From contig NZ_CP066306.1 in NCBI RefSeq assembly GCF_016406145.1, positions 2,108,001 to 2,172,000 on the forward strand: a stretch of 64,000 nt of DNA, given 5' to 3'. Of this stretch, positions 48,216 through 57,249 are shown one piece after another. Origin of the DNA: Pseudomonas putida. Lineage in GTDB: Bacteria; Pseudomonadota; Gammaproteobacteria; Pseudomonadales; Pseudomonadaceae. The notes below the pieces were generated by a model. That model was not told the DNA's origin, made no database searches, and saw nothing but the letters and a program-made list of their open reading frames with translations. The position numbers were made by a program, and so were the translations under genes. The number at the start of each line of letters is the position of its first letter. The first letter of the stretch is position 1.

Positions 48216-49228
48216 GCGCGCCCCCTGCGGCTGACCAGGATCAACGCAAACACAGGTGCGCCGATCAGCGCTGTGACCACGCCCACCGGAATCACCTGGC
48301 CGGGGATCAGCGTGCGGGAAAGCATGTCCGCGGCGATCAGGAACAGCGCTCCGCCCAGGGCACTGGCCGGCAGCAGGCGGCTGTGACCGGGGCCGAGCAA
48401 CAGCCGCAGCGCATGGGGGATCACCAGCCCGACAAAACCGATGGCGCCGACGATCGACACCATCACCGCCGTCACCAGCGCTGCGCAGCTGATCAGCAGC
48501 AACTGGCTGCGCCGCACCGCGATGCCCAGCGACGCCGCCGAATCGGTGCCGAAGGTAAAAGCGTCGAGTGTGCGCCGGTGCCACAGGCACACCACCAGCC
48601 CGAACAGTGCCACTGGCAGCGCCAGCCATACTGACGGCCAGCGCACGCCACTGAGGTTGCCCAGCAGCCAGAACAGGATGCCGCGAGCCTGTTCGGCGGT
48701 GGCTGATTTGGTGATCAGAAACGCCGTCAGGGCGTTGAACAGTTGCGAGCCGGCAATCCCTGCCAGGATCACTTGGGCATTGTTGTTGCTCGGGCCGGCT
48801 GCGCGGGCCAGCACCAGGACCAGGGCGAAGGCCGCGACGGCGCCGACGAAGGCGCCGCCCGACATGCTCAGGGCAACGCTGCCCAGGCCCAGCAGGCCCA
48901 CCAGCACGGCGCCGGTCGAAGCCCCGGCTGACAGGCCCAGCAAGTAGGGTTCGGCCAGCGGATTGCGCAGCAGCGCCTGCAGGATCACCCCGCAGGTCGC
49001 CAGCCCTGCGCCACAGGCTGCGGCGACCAGCGTGCGGGTCAGGCGGTAGTTCCAGACGATACCGGCGTCGATCGGGTCGACCGGGTAACCGGCCTGCCAC
49101 AGGTGGTTGGCCAGTACCTGGTACACCACGCTGGGTGACACGGTGGTCTCGCCAATGGCAGTGCCGGCAAGCAGCGCGCCGAGCAAGGCAACCAGGGCCA
49201 GGGCACAGTAAGGCAGCATACGGTTCAT
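48212..49228 (-). CDS. FecCD/BtuC-type ABC permease
   Basis: A 338-residue permease with about ten helices. Family motifs are RLTRTLVAAACGAGLATCGVILQALLRNPLAEPYLLG (opening LRNPLAEPYLLG) and IGFVGLVIPHALRLLLG near the C terminus. ATG 49228 shares one base with the stop of the binding-protein gene. Part of the riboswitch-led operon. Confidence 0.93.
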   Translation of the reverse strand: MNRMLPYCALALVALLGALLAGTAIGETTVSPSVVYQVLANHLWQAGYPVDPIDAGIVWNYRLTRTLVAAACGAGLATCGVILQALLRNPLAEPYLLGLSAGASTGAVLVGLLGLGSVALSMSGGAFVGAVAAFALVLVLARAAGPSNNNAQVILAGIAGSQLFNALTAFLITKSATAEQARGILFWLLGNLSGVRWPSVWLALPVALFGLVVCLWHRRTLDAFTFGTDSAASLGIAVRRSQLLLISCAALVTAVMVSIVGAIGFVGLVIPHALRLLLGPGHSRLLPASALGGALFLIAADMLSRTLIPGQVIPVGVVTALIGAPVFALILVSRRGRA

Positions 49229-50238
49229 CACGGTGCAGCTTTACCGCTGGCGAAGGCTGCCGACAGGGTCTGCAGGCCCTGGAACAGACGGATACCGGCC
49301 TGCATGGCATCGGCGTCGAGGATGATGATGCGGTTGTTCTTCACGGCATCCATGTGCTGGGTTACCGGGTCGTTGCGCAGGAATTCGAGCTTCTTCTGGT
49401 AGTCGTCGGCCGGAAAGCGGCGGCGATCCATGCGGGCGATGATCAGCCACGTAGGGTTGGCCTTGGCGATGGTTTCCCAGCCCACCGTGGGCCATTCTTC
49501 GGTGGACTCGACCACGTTGCGTACACCCAGGGTGCGCAGCATGAAGTCCGCCACGCCCTGGCGACCCGCAACATAAGGGTCGATGTCGAGGTCGGCGCTA
49601 GAGAACCAGAACAGTGCCGAGGTCTGGCTCAGGTCTTTGCCGGCCAGTTGTTGCCTGGCGCTGTCCAGGCGTGCCTTGAGGTCGCTGTTCAGTGCCGCGC
49701 CGCGGTCCTGGACGTCGAAGATTTCCGCCAGCTGGCTGACGCTCTTGTAGATGCTCTGGACCTGAAATGCCTGCAGTCGCGTGCCATCGGCCCCCACCAG
49801 GTTGTCCTTGCCTTCGCAGTCCGAGGGCAGCAGATAGGTGGGGATCTTCAGTTCGTTGAACTGCTCACGGGTCGCGACCACGCCCTGGGCGCCGACCATC
49901 CACTCAAACTGCACCGCCACAAGTTCGGGGCGCTTGCCCACCACCGCTTCGAAGCTCGGGTCGTTGTCGGCCAGGCGCGGCACCTTGTCGTTCTGCGCCT
50001 TGTACTCGGGCAAGACGTTGTTGAACCACAGCGATGTGCCGGCCAGTTTGTCGCCCAACCCCAGCGCGTAGAGGATTTCGGTGCCGGCCTGGCCGATGGT
50101 CACTGCACGCTCGGGGGCGTGGGTGAAGGTTTGCGGCATGCCGCAGTTGTCCACGGTCAGCGGGTAGTGCGTGGCGGCGGCCTGTGCCGCACCGGTGAGG
50201 CTCAAGCCGACGAGCAGGGTGGCGAAACGGGACAGCAT
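49228..50238 (-). CDS. Periplasmic binding protein of the riboswitch-led importer
   Basis: A 336-residue type III binding protein (FepB/BtuF class) with signal peptide ending near AQAAAT. Blocks include RAVTIGQAGTEILYALGLGDKLAG, FEAVVGKRPELVAVQ and NNRIIILDADAM. AGGAG precedes the ATG at 50238. It is the first gene behind a cobalamin riboswitch and heads five overlapping genes. By similarity alone it would be called an iron-chelate binding protein; the leader argues for corrinoid or cobalt-chelate uptake. Confidence 0.9.
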   Translation of the reverse strand: MLSRFATLLVGLSLTGAAQAAATHYPLTVDNCGMPQTFTHAPERAVTIGQAGTEILYALGLGDKLAGTSLWFNNVLPEYKAQNDKVPRLADNDPSFEAVVGKRPELVAVQFEWMVGAQGVVATREQFNELKIPTYLLPSDCEGKDNLVGADGTRLQAFQVQSIYKSVSQLAEIFDVQDRGAALNSDLKARLDSARQQLAGKDLSQTSALFWFSSADLDIDPYVAGRQGVADFMLRTLGVRNVVESTEEWPTVGWETIAKANPTWLIIARMDRRRFPADDYQKKLEFLRNDPVTQHMDAVKNNRIIILDADAMQAGIRLFQGLQTLSAAFASGKAAP

Positions 50239-50357
50239 GCAGGGCGATCTCCTATCAGACAGTTCACGGAAGGAACGCACGGACAGGCATCGCCGAGCCC
50301 CTGCAGGCGACAGGGGCAACTCTGATGGCCAATCCCGGACACCCCGCCGGTTGGTGA

Positions 50358-50530
50358 ATGTAAGCCGGCAGGTCTCCTGACTGGTGCGTCATCACCCGGC
50401 TCCAGCCTTCCCGGATCGGCTGATCCAGTGGCATCGATGGAGCGGGCTCGGCACTTACAGTTGCGGGGGCAGTTCCGTTTGGCGCGCCTGGGCGGCCTGG
50501 GATTCCCTATTATTTCCGTGGTGGAAACCG
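50358..50530 (-). ncRNA. Cobalamin riboswitch ahead of the ABC/pseudoazurin/OprD operon
   Basis: Read on the minus strand, the conserved cobalamin aptamer elements occur in order: AATAATAGGGAATCC, the core CTGCCCCCGCAACTGT (near 50455-50472), the B12-box form GCCACTGG (near 50424-50431) and AGGAGACCTGCCGGC (near 50364-50378). The expression platform is the 120 bases before the binding-protein ATG and holds CCCCTG/CAGGGG, which could control ribosome access. Limits are approximate. Confidence 0.9.
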
Positions 50531-50575
50531 GCGGCCCGCATGGTAGACCATCAGGCAGCCGGTGAAAACGCTAAA

Positions 50576-51742
50576 TCAGAAGTACTTCAGCCAGGTGATG
50601 TCGCGTCGGCGCGCCTTGAGCCTGGCAAACCAGCGCACCGGCAGGTACAGCGCCACGGCAAGCAGCACAGCACCCAGCCACACAGCGCCAATGCCGTCGA
50701 AACCGAAGTAGTCGCCGTGATTGCGGCCGAACAGGGCGACGCTGGCCAGGTACATCAGTTTCAGCACATAAAGGTGCAGCAGATAGAAGAACATCGGCGC
50801 CGCGCCGAACACCGCCAGAGCGCCGATCCAGCGGGCTTGCCCTGCGCGTTCAAAGGCGCGCAGCAACAGCAGGCCGCAGCCCAGGGTCAAGGCCAGGAAC
50901 AACAGTGAAGGCGGGTACTTGGTGATGTTGAAGAAACTCATCACGGTCTGGGTAAGCGTCGGGTAGCCGCTCCACGGCGCTTCGCCGTAGCCATTGAGCA
51001 TGCGCAGCGCCATGAAGCCGAGCAGGGCGATTAGCCCTGCCAGCAGCAGCCGATACTGACGCTGGCCGGCATCGCTGCCACGGGCGAACCAAGGGCCCAG
51101 GCCGTAGCCCAAGGCAATTACGCCGATCCACGGCAGTACCGGGTAGGAGGTGCGCAGGCGCAGGCTTTCAGAGAGTTCCAGCCAGCCACGGTCGTGCAGG
51201 ATCGCCCACGGCACATGCATCGCCGACTCCGTGCCAAAGTGCAGGCCGTCGAGCAGGTTGTGGCCGGCGATGATCACTGCGCCCAGCACAACCAGCACCG
51301 GGCGCGGCAGCCACACCAGCAGCGACAGGGCGATCATGCTGACCCCGATGGCCCAGATCACCTGCAGGTAGATGACGCTGGGCGGCAGCTGGAACGTCCA
51401 GGCGAAATTCACCAAGGTGAACTCCAGCACAACCAGGAACAGGCCGCGCTTGAACAGGAACGCCGAGACATCGCTGCGGCCCTGATACTTCTCGCCGTAC
51501 AGCCAGGCTGACAGGCCAGTGAGCAGTACGAACACTGGTGCACACAGGTGGGCCAGGGTGCGGCTGAAGAACAGGGACGGGTCGGTGGCGTCGATGCTCA
51601 TCGGGTCGCTGACCTGGCGGTGCAGGAAGAATGTCTCGCGCACGTGGTCAAGCAGCATGAACAGGATCACCAGGCCGCGCAGGGCATCGATGCTCTGCAG
51701 GCGCTGGGTGAGCTGGGTGGGGGTGGCGGCGGCACTTGTCAT
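50576..51742 (-). CDS. Polytopic membrane protein, DUF1624/heparan N-acetyltransferase-like
   Basis: A 388-residue protein with about ten helices. The N-terminal SIDALRGLVILFMLLDHVRETFF, with Arg and the His-bearing helix, and the later SYPVLPWIGVIALGYGLG fit the DUF1624 group of acyltransferase-like membrane proteins. The ATG at 51742 is followed by a TSAAATPTQL lead. A Zur-type palindrome lies 38 bases upstream, so zinc shortage may switch it on. It stands between two riboswitch units in the same direction. Confidence 0.8.
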   Translation of the reverse strand: MTSAAATPTQLTQRLQSIDALRGLVILFMLLDHVRETFFLHRQVSDPMSIDATDPSLFFSRTLAHLCAPVFVLLTGLSAWLYGEKYQGRSDVSAFLFKRGLFLVVLEFTLVNFAWTFQLPPSVIYLQVIWAIGVSMIALSLLVWLPRPVLVVLGAVIIAGHNLLDGLHFGTESAMHVPWAILHDRGWLELSESLRLRTSYPVLPWIGVIALGYGLGPWFARGSDAGQRQYRLLLAGLIALLGFMALRMLNGYGEAPWSGYPTLTQTVMSFFNITKYPPSLLFLALTLGCGLLLLRAFERAGQARWIGALAVFGAAPMFFYLLHLYVLKLMYLASVALFGRNHGDYFGFDGIGAVWLGAVLLAVALYLPVRWFARLKARRRDITWLKYF

Positions 51743-51779
51743 GGAGGGGTCGCAGGCAGGAATGGATGTCAAATGAAAC

Positions 51780-51792
51780 GTTATCTTATAAC
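51780..51792 (-). promoter_or_regulatory. Candidate Zur (zinc) operator
   Basis: GTTATCTTATAAC fits the Zur core GTTAT-N3-ATAAC as recalled from gammaproteobacteria. The wider palindrome CAAATGAAA (51770-51778) and TTTCATTTG (51795-51803) agrees with the GAAATGTTAT...ATAACATTTC form. It is 38 bases before the membrane-protein start. Confidence 0.5.
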
Positions 51793-51855
51793 AATTTCAT
51801 TTGTGCCGGGTAGTGGTTTTTGTATTGGCGATAAGGCCATTAGAGTCAGCTCAAA

Positions 51856-53982
51856 TCAGAAGCTGTGATCCACTGTCGCGAAATACGACCGCGGCGTGCC
51901 CATGATCCATTGCGTGCCACTGAACGCCGAAGCCACATATTCCCGGTCAAACAGGTTGTTTATCTGCAGCCCCAGGCGCACATCCGGCAACAGCTGCCAG
52001 CCGATGTTGGCATCGACCACGGTATAGCCCGGCGCACGCTGAGTGTTGGCCGTATTGGCATAGCGGTCGTCCACGTACCGTGCGCCAATGCCGGCCTCCA
52101 CTTGCTGACCGAAGCCCTTGGTCAGCCACAGGTTGGCAGTACGCCGTGGCACGTTGGACGGGCGATTGCCGGCGCGATCCTGTGTTACACCAGCCACCAT
52201 TTCGTCGAACTCATCGTACTTTGCGCGCACCAGTGACGCATTGGCTGAGACCTGCCACTGCTGCGGCAAGGCCAGCTCAAGGCTCGCCTCCAGGCCATCG
52301 GAGGTTTGTTGCCCAGCCTGCTGTTTTTCATGGGTGATAGGGTCATCCACCAGCAGCTTTTTCTTGACGATGTGATAGGCCGCCAGCGTCCATTCACCAC
52401 GGCCTTCCCAGAAGCGCTGCTTCAGGCCCAGCTCGGTCTGCTTGGACTCGGTGAGGTCGTAGTTCAGTTGCGCAGGATTGAGGCTGATCAGGTCGTTCAC
52501 CCCGTCCTCGCTGGTGGAGTACTGGCCGTACAGCGATAGGTCGTCACTGACGGCGAACACCAGCCCTGCGCGCCAGTTGCCACCTTGCAGGCTACGGTCG
52601 CTGCGCGTGCCGTCGGTGAGGTTGTTGCGGTCAATGTGGTTCTGGTCGCGACGCACGCCGGTCACCAGCGACAGGCGATCGGTCAGCTGCAGGCGGTTTT
52701 CGGCGAACAGAGCGAAGGTGTGGGTCGTGGACAAGGTTTGCGGTCGCAGGGGCGAAGCACTGTGGAACCAGCCCGGGGCTGGTTGCCACGGGTCGATGTA
52801 GTCGCCGCCCACATCGTTGTACGGCGAGTTGCTGTCAACGTTGAAGCGCACCTTATTGTACTCGGCGCCAACCATCGTCCTGCTGGCAAGCCCGAACAAC
52901 GCATGGTCGAAGGTGAACGTCTGGCGATCGCCTATCTGCTCCTGATCATGCTTGATCTGCAGGTAGCTCTGGCGCAGCAGCTGTTGGCGGTCGGCGTCCC
53001 AGCTGTAATCCTCGGCATTGCGCCAATGCCGGCGGCTCTTGATGTAGTACAGCTGGTTGCTGGCACTGAGCTGGTCACTGATAGCCCAGTCAGTGGTGAA
53101 GCGGGTCCATTCGTCATGGTAGCGCTGCACGTCATTCTGAATGTTGTAGTTCTTCTTGCGCAGGCTGCTGCGGTAGTGGCCGTCGATCAGCGGCGTACCG
53201 TAGTAATTGGCGGGCTCGGCGTCGCCGCGCTCGTGGGCCAGGGTAAAGCTCAGGTCGTCAGTGGCATCGAATTGCAGTGCGGCACTCAGGGCAAGGCTGC
53301 GCGAGTTGGTGCGGTCGACCCAGCCATTGCCAGCCTGCTGGTCAAGGGTCAGGCGGTAACTCAGGCGCTTGCTGAGGCTGCCACCGCTGTCCAGGCTCAG
53401 TTGCTGGCGATCCCAGGAGCCATAGCCAAGGCGCAGGTGGTTGTGAATGTCGCCGGTGAACGGCTTTTTCGGGATGACGTTGATCACCGCGCCGGTGGCG
53501 CCTTCACCATACAGTACCGAGGCCGGGCCCCGGATCACATCGATGCGCTCTACCATCCACGGGTCGACTGGAAAGGTCTGGGTGCCGGCCCCGGTATACA
53601 AGCGTGCGCCGTCGAACAGGGTCATCACTGAACCGTGCCCGGTAAAGCCGCGCGCCGAAAGGCCGGTGCCGCCATCGCCTGGGCTGCCGATGAAGGTGAT
53701 GCCCGGCGAGCGGGTCACGGCCTCCTGCACGGTGAGGTTGTTGCGCTGCTGGATCTGTTCGGCGGTGATGCTCGTGGTGCTGGCCGGGGTTTCCAGGGTG
53801 CTGAGGTTCAGGCGTGAACCGGCCTGGGTCGGCGTGGCGAGGTCGACCTTCTGCTCAGCGCGGGTGTCGGTGATGGCTGTGGATGGCAGCGCCACCGCAG
53901 GGTTGTCGTGGTCATCGGCCAGGGCCGGCAGGGCGACGGCCAGGCAGGCTGCCAGAGGGTGAAGCTTGAAGAAACGGGACAT
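51856..53982 (-). CDS. TonB-dependent outer membrane receptor under cobalamin riboswitch
   Basis: A 708-residue receptor. The ATG at 53982 has GGAAAG upstream and opens a signal peptide ending near PALADD. The plug has TSITAEQIQQRNNLTVQEAVTRSPG and VERIDVIRGPASVLYGEGATGAVINVI; the barrel ends in the aromatic SYFATVDHSF. By sequence it resembles ferric-siderophore receptors. Its 5' leader, however, is a cobalamin riboswitch, so corrinoids or a cobalt chelate are the better guess for the ligand. Probably the outer-membrane partner of the ABC importer at 47427-50238. Confidence 0.93.
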   Translation of the reverse strand: MSRFFKLHPLAACLAVALPALADDHDNPAVALPSTAITDTRAEQKVDLATPTQAGSRLNLSTLETPASTTSITAEQIQQRNNLTVQEAVTRSPGITFIGSPGDGGTGLSARGFTGHGSVMTLFDGARLYTGAGTQTFPVDPWMVERIDVIRGPASVLYGEGATGAVINVIPKKPFTGDIHNHLRLGYGSWDRQQLSLDSGGSLSKRLSYRLTLDQQAGNGWVDRTNSRSLALSAALQFDATDDLSFTLAHERGDAEPANYYGTPLIDGHYRSSLRKKNYNIQNDVQRYHDEWTRFTTDWAISDQLSASNQLYYIKSRRHWRNAEDYSWDADRQQLLRQSYLQIKHDQEQIGDRQTFTFDHALFGLASRTMVGAEYNKVRFNVDSNSPYNDVGGDYIDPWQPAPGWFHSASPLRPQTLSTTHTFALFAENRLQLTDRLSLVTGVRRDQNHIDRNNLTDGTRSDRSLQGGNWRAGLVFAVSDDLSLYGQYSTSEDGVNDLISLNPAQLNYDLTESKQTELGLKQRFWEGRGEWTLAAYHIVKKKLLVDDPITHEKQQAGQQTSDGLEASLELALPQQWQVSANASLVRAKYDEFDEMVAGVTQDRAGNRPSNVPRRTANLWLTKGFGQQVEAGIGARYVDDRYANTANTQRAPGYTVVDANIGWQLLPDVRLGLQINNLFDREYVASAFSGTQWIMGTPRSYFATVDHSF

Positions 53983-54107
53983 GTCTTTCCACTGCTGCAG
54001 GAATGAATGGATCCCGGTGGAAAACACGCAAAGGCACAACCACCACGGGCGCAGGCGCGCACGCGGATACCGGCCTGCGCCCGCCCACCGCGGGTTGCCA
54101 AGTGAAG

Positions 54108-54285
54108 CTTCAGGCCGGTCTCCGGGCTTGCGAGGGTCATGAGGCCTTCACCTTCCCATGCGTGTGCACAGTGGTGTGTCGAAGGCTTCGCTCGCTTACC
54201 GTTGCGGGGGCAGCGCCGGACTTGTCGTGAACCAAGACGCACCGGCTTCCCGTTTCACCCTGCGCGCGGCGGCGCAGGACACCTG
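54108..54285 (-). ncRNA. Cobalamin riboswitch ahead of the TonB receptor
   Basis: On the minus strand the aptamer elements are AAACGGGAAGCCGGTG (near 54239-54254), the core CTGCCCCCGCAACGGTAAGC (near 54194-54213), CCACTGTGC (near 54166-54174) and GCCCGGAGACCGGCC (near 54113-54127). About 125 bases separate it from the receptor start. It fills most of the 365-base gene-free stretch. Confidence 0.93.
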
Positions 54286-54347
54286 AAACTGGCGCGCATA
54301 TGACCATTGGTCGGAATGCGCGTCAACCATTTACCTGCTGCTGATGC

Positions 54348-55496
54348 TCAGTGCGCGCCGGCCGACTTGCTCAGGTCGCTTTGCGCCCATTCGGTGTAGA
54401 TGCAGGCATCTGCAACCGCCCAGCGGACCTTCACGGTGTCCCCGGGCTGCATGGACATACCCGCAGCCGACAGTGCTTTCACGGTCAGTTCGGTACCGCC
54501 CGGGGTCATTACATGGCAGGTCTGGCTTTCGCCAAGGAACAGCACCTCGCCGACCTTGGCGATCACTTCGTTCCAGCCCGCTGGCAACGGTTCGCGTGCA
54601 GCCTGGTCGGTGGTGAGTGCCAGGGCCTTTTCCGGGCGTACCATGATCAGCGCATCCTGCCCCGCCGCAAGGCCAGGCGTCAGGCGGATCGCCACTGGCT
54701 GGCCTTCGAAACTGCCGGCACCGTTGCTGCTGGCCGTGATGCGCAGGAAGTTGGAGTTGCCCAGGAACGAGGCGACAAAGGCATTGGGTGGGTTCTGGTA
54801 GAGGTCATAGCCGGTGCCCAGGCCAACGATCTTGCCGTGGCTGAAGATGGCGATGCGCTGGGACAGGCGCATGGCTTCTTCCTGGTCGTGGGTGACGTAG
54901 ACGATAGTGATGCCCAGCCGGCGGTGCAGCTGGCGCAGTTCATCCTGCAGGTCTTCGCGCAGTTTCTTGTCCAGCGCGCCGAGTGGCTCGTCCATCAGCA
55001 GGATGCGCGGTTCGTACACCAGGGCGCGGGCAATCGCCACACGCTGTTGCTGGCCGCCCGACATCTGCGAAGGCCTGCGATGGGCGAACGCCTCCAGTTG
55101 TACCAGCTTGAGCATGGCGTCGACCCGCTTCTTGGTTTCGGCAGCGCCGAGCTTGCGGATGGCCAGGGGGAAGGCGATGTTGTCACGCACATTCAGGTGC
55201 GGGAACAGCGAGTAACGCTGGAACACCATGCCGATGTCGCGCTTGTGCGGTGGCACATTCACCAGCGACTGCCCCTCGACCAGAATCTCGCCGCTGCTGG
55301 GCGTCTCGAACCCGGCCAGCATCGACAGGGTGGTGGACTTGCCCGAGCCGCTGGAGCCGAGGAAGGTGAGGAACTCGCCGTCCTGGATTTCCAGGTCGAG
55401 GTTATCCACGGCGGTGAAGTCACCGTAATGCTTGTTCAGGCCGCGCAGGCTGACCAGGGTCTTGTTGTGCGCGTTGTCTTTGATCACTGCACTCAT
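54348..55496 (-). CDS. Polyamine-type ABC importer, ATPase (PotA-like)
   Basis: A 382-residue ATPase. Walker A is GSSGSGKST, signature SQMSGGQQQRVAIARAL, Walker B ILLMDEPLGALD, H-loop YVTHDQEEA, and a C-terminal TOBE domain after about 290. Last gene of a four-gene importer. Substrate may be a polyamine or another small cation; it cannot be fixed from sequence. Confidence 0.93.
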   Translation of the reverse strand: MSAVIKDNAHNKTLVSLRGLNKHYGDFTAVDNLDLEIQDGEFLTFLGSSGSGKSTTLSMLAGFETPSSGEILVEGQSLVNVPPHKRDIGMVFQRYSLFPHLNVRDNIAFPLAIRKLGAAETKKRVDAMLKLVQLEAFAHRRPSQMSGGQQQRVAIARALVYEPRILLMDEPLGALDKKLREDLQDELRQLHRRLGITIVYVTHDQEEAMRLSQRIAIFSHGKIVGLGTGYDLYQNPPNAFVASFLGNSNFLRITASSNGAGSFEGQPVAIRLTPGLAAGQDALIMVRPEKALALTTDQAAREPLPAGWNEVIAKVGEVLFLGESQTCHVMTPGGTELTVKALSAAGMSMQPGDTVKVRWAVADACIYTEWAQSDLSKSAGAH

Positions 55497-55515
55497 TGTT
55501 GTTTTCTCCGGGCGC

Positions 55516-56325
55516 TCAGGCGTTCGTTTCGGTGCGCCGGCGCAAGGCGGCGGCAATGACCATGACCAACAGCGACAGGCCGATCAGCAGCGTCGAGGCG
55601 ACGGCGATCACCGGGCTCAGGTCCTGGCGCAGGGTGGTCCACATCTTCACGGGCAGGGTTTGCAGGTCGGGGCTGGCCATCATCACGCTCAGTACTACCT
55701 CGTCCCACGAGACCAGGAAGGCGAACAGACCGCCGGCGATCATCCCCGGGCGAATGGCCGGGAAGGTCACCTTGAAGATCGCCTGCAGGCGCGAGGCACC
55801 GCAGATCACCGCGGCATCCTCGATCGACTGGTCGAACAGCTTGAGCGAGTTGATGATCGAAATGATGGTGAAGGGCAGGGCGACGATCACATGGCTGACC
55901 ACGAAGGCGAACAGCGTGCCCGTGTAGCCGAGCTTCAGAAACAGTGCATACACCGCCACTGCAATGATCACCAACGGCACGATCATGGGCATGGTGAAAA
56001 GCCCGTAGAGCATCTCGCGGCCGGGGAAGCGGCCGCGCACCAGGGCGAATGCGGTAGGCAGGCCCAGCAGCACGGCGGCGATGGTGGTCAGCACGGCGAC
56101 TTTGAAGCTGGCCAGGGCGGCGTCCATCCACTCCGGGTTGGCGAAGAACTGCGCATACCACTTGAAGGTCCAGCCTGGTGGCGGGAATACCAGCCACTGT
56201 GATGAGCCAAACGACAGCAGGATGATGAACACTACCGGCAGCAGCAGGAAGGCCGCAATCACTCCGGTGGTCAGGTACAGGCCCGTACGCAGCGGGCGCC
56301 CCATGGCATTGGGAGACAGAAGCAT
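55516..56325 (-). CDS. Polyamine-type ABC importer, permease (PotC-like)
   Basis: A 269-residue permease with six helices. The EAA-type loop is EDAAVICGASRLQAIFKVTFPAIRPG. The proline-rich turn MPMIVPLVIIAVAVY is typical of the PotC side. Six bases separate it from the preceding permease gene and 19 from the ATPase gene. Confidence 0.92.
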   Translation of the reverse strand: MLLSPNAMGRPLRTGLYLTTGVIAAFLLLPVVFIILLSFGSSQWLVFPPPGWTFKWYAQFFANPEWMDAALASFKVAVLTTIAAVLLGLPTAFALVRGRFPGREMLYGLFTMPMIVPLVIIAVAVYALFLKLGYTGTLFAFVVSHVIVALPFTIISIINSLKLFDQSIEDAAVICGASRLQAIFKVTFPAIRPGMIAGGLFAFLVSWDEVVLSVMMASPDLQTLPVKMWTTLRQDLSPVIAVASTLLIGLSLLVMVIAAALRRRTETNA

Positions 56326-56331
56326 GGCGGT

Positions 56332-57249
56332 TTACCTCGCGTTGCCGACCGGGGACTCCGGTTGCAGCTTCAGGTACAGGTAGAAGAGCACCAGGGTGAT
56401 TACCACCAGCAGTGCGGCGGCGGCGCTGGCCAGGCCCCAGTTAAGGAACGATTGCACCTGCTGGATGATGAATTCGGGCAGCATCATGTTTTGCGCGCCA
56501 CCAAGCAGTGCCGGGGTGACGTAGTAGCCCAGCGACATGACGAATACCATCAGTGCACCGGAGAACAGCCCCGAGCGGCACAGCGGCAGGAACACCTTCC
56601 AGAAGTTGGTCCAGGGGCTTGCGCCGCAGATGGAGCCTGCCTGCAGCACCATCGGGTCGATGGCATGCATGGTCGCTTGCAGCGGCAGCACGATGAACGG
56701 GATCATGATGTAGCTCATGCCGATCACCACCCCGGTCAGGTTGTGCACCATTTCCAGCGGGGCATCGATGATGCCCAGCGCCATCAACGCCTTGTTGATT
56801 ACCCCTGACCCCTGCAGCAGCACCAGCCACGAATAGGTGCGCGCCAGCAGGCTGGTCCACATCGACAACAGTACGATGTTCAACAACCAGCGGCCCCAGC
56901 CGTTGGGCACCAGGGTGATTGCCCAGGCCAGCGGGAAGCCCAGCAACACGCTGATCAGGGTGACGACGCCGGCCACCGAGAAGGTGTTGAACAATACCCG
57001 CGCATAGGCCGAGTTGGCGAACAGCTGCTCGTAGTTGCCCAGCCCCGGTACCGGCTCCAGCACGCCGCGCAGCAACAGGCCGATTAGCGGGGCGAAGAAG
57101 AACAGGCCAAGGAACAACAGGGCGGGCAACAGGTTGCGGCTGCCTTTCCAGCGCTGGCCGAGGCTTATGCGGCGCGGGGCCGTCCCCGGAGCGCCGGCGC
57201 CCGTGGGGGCACCTTGCGCGTTTTGCAGGGCGTTGATGGCGACTTTCAT
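56332..57249 (-). CDS. Polyamine-type ABC importer, permease (PotB-like)
   Basis: A 305-residue permease with a hydrophilic N terminus and six helices (LLPALLFLGLFFFAPLIGLLL first). The EAA-type loop is QAGSICGASPWTNFWKVFLPLCRSG. The start MKVAIN at 57249 overlaps the binding-protein stop by four bases. Confidence 0.92.
   Translation of the reverse strand: MKVAINALQNAQGAPTGAGAPGTAPRRISLGQRWKGSRNLLPALLFLGLFFFAPLIGLLLRGVLEPVPGLGNYEQLFANSAYARVLFNTFSVAGVVTLISVLLGFPLAWAITLVPNGWGRWLLNIVLLSMWTSLLARTYSWLVLLQGSGVINKALMALGIIDAPLEMVHNLTGVVIGMSYIMIPFIVLPLQATMHAIDPMVLQAGSICGASPWTNFWKVFLPLCRSGLFSGALMVFVMSLGYYVTPALLGGAQNMMLPEFIIQQVQSFLNWGLASAAAALLVVITLVLFYLYLKLQPESPVGNAR

Noticed and set aside
48216..49310. 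Extended N terminus for the ABC ATPase frame
   Set aside because: The frame stays open but is Arg/Gly/Pro-rich without family similarity and lies wholly across the permease gene; ATG 48215 gives the standard protein.
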